41,628 bases of DNA from MGBC114079 sp964531385 (GTDB lineage: Bacteria > Bacillota > Clostridia > Lachnospirales > CAG-274). The stretch spans positions 1 to 41,628 of the forward strand of contig CAZHGC010000020.1 in NCBI GenBank assembly GCA_964531385.1, written 5' to 3'. A program made the translations under genes and the position numbers. The notes under the pieces are model-generated. The model was not told where the DNA came from and did no database searches. It saw nothing but the letters and a program-made list of their open reading frames with translations. Below are positions 33,607 to 41,580 of this stretch, piece by piece (position 1 is the stretch's first letter; every line of letters begins with the position of its first letter).

Positions 33607-34284
33607 ATGGAGAAAAAAAGTTATTCATATGAAGATTATAAAAAAATTGCAGACGAAAAAATTATTGAACTTATTCACAACGGGGACGATTTAGCTCAGG
33701 AATATATTATTGAAAAATATAAAAAGCTTGTTAAGGTTAAGGCAAGGCCGTATTTTATTATGGGGGCGGATAAGGAAGACATTATTCAAGAGGGTATGAT
33801 TGGTCTTTACAAAGCTATCAGAGATTTTGACGGGTCTTATGTTTTTTATTCTTTTGCCGAACTTTGTATTAAAAGGCAAATTATATCGGCAATTAAATCG
33901 GCATCAAGGCAAAAACATATCCCGTTAAATTCATCGCTTTCACTTAATAGAGCGGTTTATGACGAAAATGAAGAATGTACATATATTGAGCTTTTTGCTG
34001 ACAAGCTTTCAAACCCCGAAGAACTTTTTATTGGCAGAGAGGACAAAAATTATATTGAAGAAAAAATTGCAAGGAATTTGAGCAGTCTTGAATATAAAGT
34101 TTTAAATTTATACCTTAAAGGAAAAAGCTATTATGAAATTGCCAATATTATTGATAAAGACGAAAAAGCCATTGATAATGCTTTGCAAAGGGTTAAGAAA
34201 AAGGTTGGCAAAATTTTGGAAGAGAAGAATTCATATTCTTACAAAAGCCGACAATCTGTTAAAGAAGTTGGATTTGGAGTTTAA
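33607..34284 (+). CDS. sigH: RNA polymerase sigma-H factor
   Basis: A 225-residue sigma-70-family protein of the SigH/Spo0H group, which controls the transition to stationary phase and early sporulation in Bacillus. Region 2 includes YFIMGADKEDIIQEGMIGLY; region 4 is near the C-terminus (LSSLEYKVLNLYLKGKSYYEI). The start at 33607 (MEKKSYSYEDY) follows GAGGCAGTG; ATG 33571 overlaps the end of rae1. It is the last gene of the cysE-sigH block; the rpmG-secE-nusG genes that follow it in Bacillus are absent. Confidence 0.9.
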   Translation: MEKKSYSYEDYKKIADEKIIELIHNGDDLAQEYIIEKYKKLVKVKARPYFIMGADKEDIIQEGMIGLYKAIRDFDGSYVFYSFAELCIKRQIISAIKSASRQKHIPLNSSLSLNRAVYDENEECTYIELFADKLSNPEELFIGREDKNYIEEKIARNLSSLEYKVLNLYLKGKSYYEIANIIDKDEKAIDNALQRVKKKVGKILEEKNSYSYKSRQSVKEVGFGV

Positions 34285-34312
34285 TTTTGGTTTGCGGAAA
34301 TTATGAATATGG

Positions 34313-34354
34313 GCTTGAAAGAAGAGTTAGAGAATTTCAAGCTCTGTTTTTTTT
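34313..34354 (+). terminator. Terminator of the sigH operon
   Basis: GCTTGAAA (34313-34320) pairs with TTTCAAGC (34335-34342), followed by TCTG and eight T residues (34347-34354). It lies 28 bases past the sigH stop. Confidence 0.7.
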
Positions 34355-34370
34355 GTTTTGGAAAAATTGA

Positions 34371-34402
34371 ACCCCGCTGTTCGAGGGAATGAACAGCGGG
34401 GT
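34371..34402 (-). terminator. Terminator of the ABC transporter genes
   Basis: A perfect 12-bp GC-rich stem (ACCCCGCTGTTC / GAACAGCGGGGT) with an eight-base loop, immediately past the stop of the minus-strand ATPase gene. On the minus strand it is followed by a T-rich tract. Confidence 0.8.
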
Positions 34403-34406
34403 TGTA

Positions 34407-35174
34407 TTAATTTTCGGCAAAATTCATTTTTTTGAGAAATGCTTTTGTTCTTTCGTTTTTTGGATTATCGATGACGTCTTTTGGTGTTCCTTGTTCGACA
34501 ATTATACCGCCGTCCATAAATATAACCCTATCGGAAATATTTCTTGCAAAATCAATTTCATGAGTTACTATTACCATAGTCATTTTTTCATCTGCGAGAT
34601 TTCGTAAAACTTTTAATATTTCCATTGTCAGCTCGGGATCGAGAGATGATGTTGGTTCATCGAAAAATATCATTTTTGGTTTCATTGCAAGTGCACGTGC
34701 TATTGCAACACGTTGTTGCTGGCCACCTGAAAGCTGATAGGGATAGAAATTTTCTTTACCTTTTAGCCCCATTTTTTCTATAAGCTCGTAAGCTTCGTTG
34801 TAGACTTCTTTCTTTTGTCTTTTTTGAACGTGAATGGGTGCATCGGTTATATTTTTGATAACCGAATAATGAGGGAACAAATTAAAATTTTGAAAAACCA
34901 AGCTGAAATATTCGCGGATTTTTTTGATTTGGCTTTTTGGAGCATATTTGACGTTCTTTTCTTTTGTTTCAACTGCCAATTCTCCACAATAACGCATATT
35001 TCCGTCATCGATTGTTTCAAGCATTGCCATACAACGAAGCAATGTTGATTTTCCGGAGCCCGAAGGCCCGAGAATTGAAACAACTTCCGTTTCATTGACT
35101 GAAAGACTTATATCTTTTAAAACAAGCAAATCATCAAAACTTTTTTTGACATTATTTATTTCAAGTAATTTCAT
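34407..35174 (-). CDS. Polar amino-acid ABC transporter ATP-binding protein
   Basis: Energises import together with the fused binding-protein/permease encoded just upstream. It has 255 residues with Walker A GPSGSGKST, Q-loop region (FSLVFQNFNLFPHYSV), ABC signature LSGGQQQRVAIARAL, Walker B MIFFDEPTSSLD and the H-loop VTHE. The sequence is closest in style to GlnQ/HisP/ArtP ATPases. The start at 35174 (MKLLEINNV) follows GGTGG; ATG 35189 coincides with the permease end. The two genes are 15 bases apart. Confidence 0.93.
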   Translation of the reverse strand: MKLLEINNVKKSFDDLLVLKDISLSVNETEVVSILGPSGSGKSTLLRCMAMLETIDDGNMRYCGELAVETKEKNVKYAPKSQIKKIREYFSLVFQNFNLFPHYSVIKNITDAPIHVQKRQKKEVYNEAYELIEKMGLKGKENFYPYQLSGGQQQRVAIARALAMKPKMIFFDEPTSSLDPELTMEILKVLRNLADEKMTMVIVTHEIDFARNISDRVIFMDGGIIVEQGTPKDVIDNPKNERTKAFLKKMNFAEN

Positions 35175-35189
35175 ATTTACACCACCCAA

Positions 35190-36704
35190 TCATCGAAAAT
35201 AATTAAATCTTTTTTCAATATAGTCCATAACGAAAGCAACAACAAAGTTGAATATATAATAGAACACACCAGCAATGAACAACGGCATAATTGTTGTTTC
35301 GGCTGCGGCAACTTGTTTTGCAATTGTAAACATTTCTGTGTAGGATATTGCAAAAGCAAGGGAAGTGTCTTTTACAAGTGTAATAACTTCGTTTGTTACA
35401 GACGGAATTATATTTTTGACCATTTGAGGAAATATAATTTTGAAAAATCTTTGAGTTTTACTGTAGCCTAAAATTTCACCGGCTTCGTATTGACCTTTTG
35501 AAACAGATTGAATTCCTGAACGATAAATTTCGGCAAAATATGCCGCATAATTTAAGGTAAATCCGATTATTACGGCATAAAAGCGATATTCTGCCGATGT
35601 GTTTATGTTGAAAACAAAATATGGACCGAAAAATACAACCAATAATTGGAGCATAAGAGGTGTTCCGCGAACTATTGAAATGTAAATTTTGGTTATCCAA
35701 CGCAAAGGTGCAATTTTTGACATTCTTCCGGCTGCAATTAAAAGCCCTAAAGGCAATGAAAACAATAACGTTAAGAAGAAAATTGCAAGCGATGCAACAA
35801 GACCGCCGGAAAGTTGCTTTGATATGTTTACAAAATTGTCAATGAAAGATTGTTCATTTTTGGCGAAGTCGTTAGTTATGTATAAATCTTCTGCGGAAAG
35901 GCAGACGCTTGATTCAAGACCCCATTTTTTTGAAATTTCCGCAAATGTTCCGTCTCCGAGCATATCCAAAAGAGTTTCTTGTACTTGGTTTCGGAGTTCG
36001 GTGTTTCCCAAAAGAAAGCCTACAGCATATTTTTCCGATGAAATATGTTCATCAAGCATTACAAATATATTTTCTTTTTGTTTGATTTCATAATTTGCGA
36101 CACCGATGTCCATACAAATTGCATCTATTGCACCGGATTCCAAATTTAGAAAAGCACTGTTATAATCTCCGACTTGCTGAAGGTCTGCAAACGATTTGAC
36201 AAGGGCTTTGTTCTCGGATGTTGCGTCTTCACTTGTTAAAGCAGCCAGAGCGGAGCTGTCGGCTTGAACAACAACAACTTTTCCGGAAAGGTCTGAAAGT
36301 TTTGTTATTCCTGAGTTGGATTTGACAACAACTACTTGTGAGTTGTCTATGTATGGTGTGGTCCACGTATATTTATCTTCACGTCCGTCCATAGTGAATC
36401 CGTTCCATATACAGTCTATGGCACCTGTTTTAAGTTCCATATCTTTTGAGTTCCAATCAATTGGTTGTTTTTTTAAAGCCCAACCTTGTCTGTTGCAAAC
36501 TTCTTGAGCAAGGTCGAGGTCGAACCCAACATATTCGCCGGTTTCGTCTTTGTAGCCATATGGCGGGAACTCTGCGTCAAACCCAACGGTGAATGTTTTG
36601 ACTGTTTCTTGTGCAAAACAAAATGTTGGAAACAATGCCGTAAATAAAGATACAATAATCAATATAACAGCAAAATTCGGTAATTTTGATTTTTTAAAAT
36701 TCAT
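35190..36704 (-). CDS. Amino-acid ABC transporter, substrate-binding protein fused to permease
   Basis: A 504-residue fusion. Residues 1-32 are a signal/anchor segment ending at AQE without a lipobox cysteine. Residues about 37-275 are a single SBP-3-type binding domain (TVGFDAEFPPYGYKDETGEYVGFD opening). Residues about 285-504 are a HisM/GlnP-type permease with the coupling-loop motif in the EAGEILGYSKTQ region. Fusions of this kind are known for GlnP of lactic acid bacteria, which often carry two binding domains. The substrate is likely a polar amino acid such as glutamine, but this is not decided by the sequence. The start follows CGGAGG. Confidence 0.93.
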   Translation of the reverse strand: MNFKKSKLPNFAVILIIVSLFTALFPTFCFAQETVKTFTVGFDAEFPPYGYKDETGEYVGFDLDLAQEVCNRQGWALKKQPIDWNSKDMELKTGAIDCIWNGFTMDGREDKYTWTTPYIDNSQVVVVKSNSGITKLSDLSGKVVVVQADSSALAALTSEDATSENKALVKSFADLQQVGDYNSAFLNLESGAIDAICMDIGVANYEIKQKENIFVMLDEHISSEKYAVGFLLGNTELRNQVQETLLDMLGDGTFAEISKKWGLESSVCLSAEDLYITNDFAKNEQSFIDNFVNISKQLSGGLVASLAIFFLTLLFSLPLGLLIAAGRMSKIAPLRWITKIYISIVRGTPLMLQLLVVFFGPYFVFNINTSAEYRFYAVIIGFTLNYAAYFAEIYRSGIQSVSKGQYEAGEILGYSKTQRFFKIIFPQMVKNIIPSVTNEVITLVKDTSLAFAISYTEMFTIAKQVAAAETTIMPLFIAGVFYYIFNFVVAFVMDYIEKRFNYFR

Positions 36705-36735
36705 ACTTTATCCTCCGTTATTTGATATTTTTTTT

Positions 36736-36744
36736 ATTATACCA
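36736..36744 (-). promoter_or_regulatory. Extended -10 promoter of the ABC transporter genes
   Basis: On the minus strand TGG is followed by a perfect TATAAT (36741-36736), an extended -10 element. No good -35 hexamer is present at the normal distance, which suggests dependence on an activator or on the extended -10 alone. Confidence 0.5.
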
Positions 36745-36750
36745 TATTTT

Positions 36751-36795
36751 TCGATATTTGTATGTTTAATTTGACAAATATTAAAAAAATATCGA
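36751..36795. promoter_or_regulatory. Candidate operator upstream of the ABC transporter promoter
   Basis: A perfect 9-bp inverted repeat, TCGATATTT (36751-36759) and AAATATCGA (36787-36795), overlaps and flanks the -35 region. A nested one, ATATTTGT (36754-36761) with ACAAATAT (36774-36781), lies inside. The placement suits a regulator of the transporter; no regulator gene is adjacent. Confidence 0.4.
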
Positions 36796-36839
36796 TGAAT
36801 TTTTTTGAGGACAAATTGTGGCTATTTTTTGCATAAATT

Positions 36840-36866
36840 AACCCCATAGGTTAAACCTATGGGGTT
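36840..36866. terminator. Terminator of the M13 peptidase gene
   Basis: AACCCCATAGG (36840-36850) and CCTATGGGGTT (36856-36866) form an 11-bp perfect stem around a five-base loop, 46 bases past the stop of the minus-strand M13 gene. The flanks are AT-rich but lack a long T-run. Confidence 0.65.
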
Positions 36867-36911
36867 GGGCTGTTTTTATTAGTTGAAATTTGGCAGAAAC
36901 GAAAAATTGAT

Positions 36912-39281
36912 TTACCAAATTTTTATTCTGTCTGCAGGTTCGACATACATTCCGTCTTTTTCAGTTATGTTGAAAGCTTTATAAAATTCGTCACAGTTTA
37001 CAACAACTCGATTAACTCTTAGTTTTCCACTGCTATGAACGTCAACTTCGGCACTGTATTTTGCATAATCTCGAGTTTTTGTGTTTGCCCAAATGATTGC
37101 CATTGAATGATAGAATTTTTGGAAGTCGAAGTTTTCGACACCGTTTGCGATTTCTGTTAGGCAAGCAACTGCTCCCTGATCGGCGATGTTTTCACTTAAA
37201 GTTAATTTTCCGTCCATATCGACACCGGGAATTGCTTCTTCATATTCATAGAAATCTATCATTTTGTTACACAATTTGTTGAAAGCTTCGTAATCTTCTT
37301 TAGTCCACCAATCGGTAGCATTTCCGTTTTCATCATATTTTGCTCCGTTATTATCGAAAGCGTGGGTTATTTCGTGGGCAATTACGTATCCTATGCCACC
37401 TAAATTTTCTTCGTATGAGGCATCTTTATCATAAAAAGGTTTTTGAAGCATTGCAACGGGGAAAGTTATGTCATTTGAATTTTGATTATACATTGCGTTT
37501 GCTGTGAACGGATACATAGACCATTTTTCTTTGTCAACAGTTGTTCCTTGAAGTTTGATGAGTTCTTCGTTTGAGGCTTTTGCTATATCGATGATATTTT
37601 TGAAATAGCTTCCGCCGTCTTTTGTGCTTTTAAATTCAACGTTATCGAGGTAGGAATCCCATTTGTTTGGATAACCGATTTTTACGTTCATTGTTTTTAG
37701 CTTGTTTTTAGCTTTTTCTTTTGTTGATTTTGACATCCATGTTAGATTATCAATTCGTTTTTCATAGTTTGCGATAATGTCGAAAGTCATTTTTTCAACA
37801 TCTTTTTTTGCTTCTTCGGAAAAATATTTTTCGGCATAAATTTTTCCTATGTAATCGGGCATAAGTTGTTGAAGAATTGCAGTTGCTTTTTCTTCATTTG
37901 TGTATGTTCCGGAAGTTCCCAAAAAAGATTCGTTGAATTCTTCCGCAAGTTTTGTGATTTTAGGTGTTAATGTTGAACCGTATGAGCTTATAAGTGTGAT
38001 TTTTGCTTGAGCTTTTAATGTTTCTATGTTTTTTTCGGTGAAAAGGTTTGCAAATGTGTTTAAAAGATTTTTATCGGAAACCAAAATTTTATTTTCTTCT
38101 TTTAAACCACTTTCGCTTAGAACTTTGTTGATGTCAACTTCTGGAAAGAGTTCTTTTATTTGATTGAGATTGTATATATTGTAATAATTGTCAACGTTTA
38201 TACGGTCTTCTATATTGAGGCTGTTTTTTGCCAGTTCTTTTTCGAAAAGGTAATAATTTGATACTTGCTCTTTTGCAATATTTTCATCTGTTCCGCAAAG
38301 AGTTAGAAGTTGTGTCAAATAGTTTAAGTATAATTCTTTTTGTGCTGTGTATGCGGATTCGTTTTCGTAGAAATCTTTTGTCATTCCGTAGGAGGCAACG
38401 TTAAATGTTAAAATGTATCTTGTGCTATCTTTTGAGTCGACTGCTAAACTGAATCCCATAAACGGCTCACAAGCCAAATCTTCTTTGAGTTTTGCCTGAA
38501 CTTCCATAAGGTCTGAAATGTTTTTTGCATTGTCAATTGCTTCGAAATACGGTTGTAATGGCTTTAATGAGTTGGTTACATTTTTGTCGGTTGTTTCGGA
38601 ATTCATGACAGTTATAATATTGTTGTACAAATTTGTTATTTTTTCTTCGGTGCTTCCGACGGGGTGTTTTTCATTTACAATTTCTTTTAATATTGTTGCA
38701 ACGTTTTCGCTTGAATTTTCGGAAAGGTCGTAGAAGGTTCCGGCTATAATTCTTCCCGGTTTTAATGAGCTGGTATCCAAATATTCTTTATTAACCGCAG
38801 CGTAAAAATCATCTTTTTCATTTGTTCCGAAAAGAGCATAAACACGTTTTATGAAAAGTTCAAGTTGCGTTTTTGTTACAGGGGCATTTGGAGAAAATTC
38901 ACCTTTGTTTGTTCCGGCAACAATTCCGGCATTAAGAACGTTTGAAAGTTCGTCAGTTGCCCAAGTTGGAATGTCTGTGAATTCTTCTTTTGGAATTGCT
39001 GCTCTTAAATTGTCACCGACAGGGGCGGGAAGTTCGCCAAATGCTCTTTTTAACATAATTAGAGCTTCTGCACGTGTGACGGTTTTATCATCGTTTGTTT
39101 GGCCGTTTCCATAGCCTTTAATAATATCGCTTTTTTTAACGGTTGGGTTGTAATCATCAGCGGCTTCGATTAACATTTGTGCGGCTTCGCCCCTTGAAAT
39201 GCCGTCTTCCGCAAAAACATATGATGTATTTGAAATCATTGTTGAAAGCAGAAGCAATGTTACAATTTTTTTTGATTTCAT
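36912..39281 (-). CDS. Secreted M13 metallopeptidase with N-terminal SLH repeats
   Basis: A 789-residue exported protein. The signal peptide is residues 1 to about 24 (MKSKKIVTLLLLSTMI, cleavage after VFA). Residues about 27-145 hold two complete and one partial SLH repeat (cell-wall anchoring). Residues about 150-789 are an M13 (neprilysin/PepO-like) peptidase. The zinc site is intact: HEITH (His636, Glu637, His640) and Glu697 in ENIADQGA; the typical C-terminal tryptophan closes the protein. The role is probably surface peptide processing or degradation. The start at 39281 follows GAAGGTGAT; ATG 39362 is upstream of the transcription start and rejected. Confidence 0.93.
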   Translation of the reverse strand: MKSKKIVTLLLLSTMISNTSYVFAEDGISRGEAAQMLIEAADDYNPTVKKSDIIKGYGNGQTNDDKTVTRAEALIMLKRAFGELPAPVGDNLRAAIPKEEFTDIPTWATDELSNVLNAGIVAGTNKGEFSPNAPVTKTQLELFIKRVYALFGTNEKDDFYAAVNKEYLDTSSLKPGRIIAGTFYDLSENSSENVATILKEIVNEKHPVGSTEEKITNLYNNIITVMNSETTDKNVTNSLKPLQPYFEAIDNAKNISDLMEVQAKLKEDLACEPFMGFSLAVDSKDSTRYILTFNVASYGMTKDFYENESAYTAQKELYLNYLTQLLTLCGTDENIAKEQVSNYYLFEKELAKNSLNIEDRINVDNYYNIYNLNQIKELFPEVDINKVLSESGLKEENKILVSDKNLLNTFANLFTEKNIETLKAQAKITLISSYGSTLTPKITKLAEEFNESFLGTSGTYTNEEKATAILQQLMPDYIGKIYAEKYFSEEAKKDVEKMTFDIIANYEKRIDNLTWMSKSTKEKAKNKLKTMNVKIGYPNKWDSYLDNVEFKSTKDGGSYFKNIIDIAKASNEELIKLQGTTVDKEKWSMYPFTANAMYNQNSNDITFPVAMLQKPFYDKDASYEENLGGIGYVIAHEITHAFDNNGAKYDENGNATDWWTKEDYEAFNKLCNKMIDFYEYEEAIPGVDMDGKLTLSENIADQGAVACLTEIANGVENFDFQKFYHSMAIIWANTKTRDYAKYSAEVDVHSSGKLRVNRVVVNCDEFYKAFNITEKDGMYVEPADRIKIW

Positions 39282-39311
39282 TAAATCACCTTCTCTAAAT
39301 ATTTTTTGTAA

Positions 39312-39326
39312 TTGAACAAAGTTCAA
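39312..39326. promoter_or_regulatory. Operator-like palindrome at the M13 peptidase transcription start
   Basis: TTGAAC and GTTCAA separated by AAA (TTGAACAAAGTTCAA on the plus strand). It occupies about +1 to +15 of the minus-strand transcript predicted from the promoter at 39334-39362, where a repressor would block transcription. It could also fold as a short 5' hairpin. Confidence 0.45.
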
Positions 39327-39333
39327 CATTTTA

Positions 39334-39362
39334 ATTATAACATAATGAATATTAAATTGCAA
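39334..39362 (-). promoter_or_regulatory. Promoter of the M13 peptidase gene
   Basis: On the minus strand -35 TTGCAA (39362-39357), 17-base spacer, perfect -10 TATAAT (39339-39334) with an extended TGT in front. All elements are at ideal spacing. Confidence 0.75.
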
Positions 39363-39552
39363 TTATAATTTTGAATGATATTAATATTAAGATTACGATA
39401 TGTGCAGGCAATTTTTGAGGGGGGTTGTTTTATTTGGTTTATGAACATGGTTTTGAAAAAGTTGTGACAAAAGCAGATTTCAAAATTGTAAAAATGTGAT
39501 TGCTTAGTATTGTTTTTTTGTTTATAAAAAGTTTTTGAGGACAAATTTTGGC
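39363..39552. other. AT-rich spacer between divergent promoters
   Basis: This spacer lies between the M13 promoter (minus) and the exonuclease promoter (plus). It contains no credible gene. It holds a G-run (39419-39425) and, at 39532-39554, one copy of a 22-base direct repeat shared with 36802-36823. Nothing else is recognised. Confidence 0.5.
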
Positions 39553-39581
39553 TTGTAAAACAAAATGATACGTGATATACT
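39553..39581 (+). promoter_or_regulatory. Promoter of the exonuclease and LRR/SLH genes
   Basis: -35 TTGTAA (39553-39558), 17-base spacer, -10 TATACT (39576-39581) with an extended TGA in front. Transcription would start about 175 bases before the exonuclease start codon. Confidence 0.6.
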
Positions 39582-39762
39582 TATTTTAGCTGATGAAATT
39601 TTTCTTTTTTGTTTGTGAGGAAAGGCAGATTCATTGGTTATTGCGATGATGTACAATTATAATTTCAATTTTGAACAAGCAACGAAGATTGTTTTGTTAA
39701 AATGCGTTATTGTTTTTGGAGTATTTTTTAGATTAACTATTTATTATTTAAGGAGAGTTATC

Positions 39763-40362
39763 ATGGCATATATAGTATTGGATTTTGAGTTTAACCAAGC
39801 ATATGATTTTGACGCTGATACAAAGGGTGAACCCGATCCGAAATGTCGATTTGAGATAATGCAAATCGGAGCAGTTAAGCTTGACGATAATTTTGAAATG
39901 GTTGGCTCTTTTAACGAGATGATAAAACCTCAGATATATAAAAAAATTCACCCACACGTTAGAAAAATAACGGGTTTTGTTGATGAAGATTTTGTTGACT
40001 GCAAAAGTTTTGTTGAAGTTTATAACGATTTTAAAAATTTTATCGGAGATGAAGAAGCTTTATTTTGTGTTTGGGGAAACAGCGATATTAGGGCTTTATA
40101 CAGAAATTTGACATATTACGATTTAATTAAATCTCCTGTTATTATACAATATATCGATGTTCAAAGTATTGCGACAAAGTATTTGAATTATAGCCGAGGC
40201 GGAGCTATTGGCTTGAAAAACGCAGTTGATTTATTGGACATAAAAACGGAAGAATGTTATCACAACGCATATTATGACGCATTATACACTTCGGAAGTTT
40301 TTAAAAAGGTTAAAGAGGATAATATTCAAATTAAAATTTTTAATTCCAAAAGAATAAATTAA
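39763..40362 (+). CDS. DEDDh-type 3'-5' exonuclease, KapD/Eri-1-like
   Basis: A 199-residue exonuclease-fold protein. The first acidic pair is in VLDFEFNQ, another acidic residue in WGNSDIRAL, and the closing His-Asp in HNAYYDALYTSEVF, consistent with a DEDDh active site. In Bacillus a homologue (KapD) inhibits the sporulation kinase pathway; whether that applies here is unknown. The start at 39763 (MAYIVLDFEF) follows AAGGAGAG; the longer frame from 39634 adds a non-conserved hydrophobic stretch and is rejected. It is followed after 18 bases by the LRR/SLH gene. Confidence 0.88.
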   Translation: MAYIVLDFEFNQAYDFDADTKGEPDPKCRFEIMQIGAVKLDDNFEMVGSFNEMIKPQIYKKIHPHVRKITGFVDEDFVDCKSFVEVYNDFKNFIGDEEALFCVWGNSDIRALYRNLTYYDLIKSPVIIQYIDVQSIATKYLNYSRGGAIGLKNAVDLLDIKTEECYHNAYYDALYTSEVFKKVKEDNIQIKIFNSKRIN

Positions 40363-40380
40363 ACTGTTGGAGGGGTTGTT

Positions 40381-41556
40381 ATGCAAATAATTAAAACGTC
40401 TTTTTTGATTTTTGTTTCGATTTTTATTTTCAAAGCAAATGTGTTTGCTTTTGAGGAAGAGGATAAGATTGAAAACGATAATTTTGAATATACATCGTCA
40501 GGGAAAATTACAGCATATTATGGAGACTCTATTGTTTTTATTCCGCCGGAAGTTGGACAAACGGAAATTAAAGAAATTGGCGAAAAGGCTTTTTTCAATT
40601 CTGAAATTTCGAATGTGTACATTGGTTCGGGAATTGAAAAAATTGGATATGGTGCTTTTGAGGGAAGCGAGATTGAATATGTCGGAATTCCCAAAAGTGT
40701 TGAAGTTGTTGGAGAAAGGGCTTTTGCCGATTGCAATTTGCTTGCAAACGTTGTTTTGGAAAACGAACAGGTTATTTTTGAAAAAAATGCTTTTGAAAAA
40801 ACCGAGAAAATTTGTTTTTCTGTTCCTTGTGTTGCAGATTTTGATGAAATTGGTAAAAAAATTTTTGCCGTAAAAGGCGATGATAATTTTGAATTGATTC
40901 AAGTTCATTCAGAATTTATTCAGGACGAAGATGAAGAGGGAATTGTATATAAGTGCAGTGGGTGCGGTTATCAAGACGATAGCGAGGGTTATCACTTTAA
41001 ATTGCCGTTTGACGATGTTCCGATTGGCGAATGGTATTATTCTGCTGTTTGCGATGCGTATGATGAGGGAATTTTGAGCGGGAAAACAAAAAACGAATTT
41101 AAACCCGATGATGGATTGACTTGTGCGGAGGCTGTTAAAATTGCCGCTTGTATTTATTCTTCAAAAAATAATGTTATAAAAGATTTTTCTGATTCCAACG
41201 GTGCGAACTGGTTTGATGTATATGTTGATTTTTGCTATTCCGAGGGGATTATTGAAGATGACGTTGCATTTGACTGGAACGAAAATATTACTCGTGCAAA
41301 AATGGCGTATATTTTTTCAAGGTGTGACAATGATGATTGTTTTTTGAATGAGGTTGAATTGGAAGATATACCGGACGTTTATTATACAACACCTTTTGCA
41401 AAGGAAATTCTTGACTTGTATAACAAAGGTGTTGCTGTTGGCAGTGATGTTAATTATACTTTTTATCCCGATGAGGAAATAAAGAGAAGCGAGGCTGCGG
41501 TGATTATTTCAAGAATTTTAAATGTGGAAAACAGAGTTGTTTTGCCGAAAGATTAA
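40381..41556 (+). CDS. Surface protein with BspA-type leucine-rich repeats and three SLH repeats
   Basis: A 391-residue exported protein. The signal peptide is residues 1-23 (ends NVFAF). Residues about 45-150 contain three to four BspA-like LRR_5 repeats (IKEIGEKAFFNSEI, IEKIGYGAFEGSEI, VEVVGERAFADCNL). A small CxxC loop (YKCSGCGYQ) follows at about 195. Residues about 205-385 carry three SLH repeats (FDDVPIGEWYYSAV, then FSDSNGANWFDVY, then LEDIPDVYYTTPFAKEI) for cell-wall attachment. Such proteins usually mediate adhesion or envelope functions. The start follows GGAGGGG. Confidence 0.87.
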   Translation: MQIIKTSFLIFVSIFIFKANVFAFEEEDKIENDNFEYTSSGKITAYYGDSIVFIPPEVGQTEIKEIGEKAFFNSEISNVYIGSGIEKIGYGAFEGSEIEYVGIPKSVEVVGERAFADCNLLANVVLENEQVIFEKNAFEKTEKICFSVPCVADFDEIGKKIFAVKGDDNFELIQVHSEFIQDEDEEGIVYKCSGCGYQDDSEGYHFKLPFDDVPIGEWYYSAVCDAYDEGILSGKTKNEFKPDDGLTCAEAVKIAACIYSSKNNVIKDFSDSNGANWFDVYVDFCYSEGIIEDDVAFDWNENITRAKMAYIFSRCDNDDCFLNEVELEDIPDVYYTTPFAKEILDLYNKGVAVGSDVNYTFYPDEEIKRSEAAVIISRILNVENRVVLPKD

Positions 41557-41580
41557 TTTGTTTTGTTTTTTTGAAAATTT

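Noticed and set aside
39634..39762. A 43-residue N-terminal extension of the exonuclease containing a hydrophobic stretch.
   Set aside because: AAGGAGAG lies directly before ATG 39763, and the protein from there begins exactly at the exonuclease fold.
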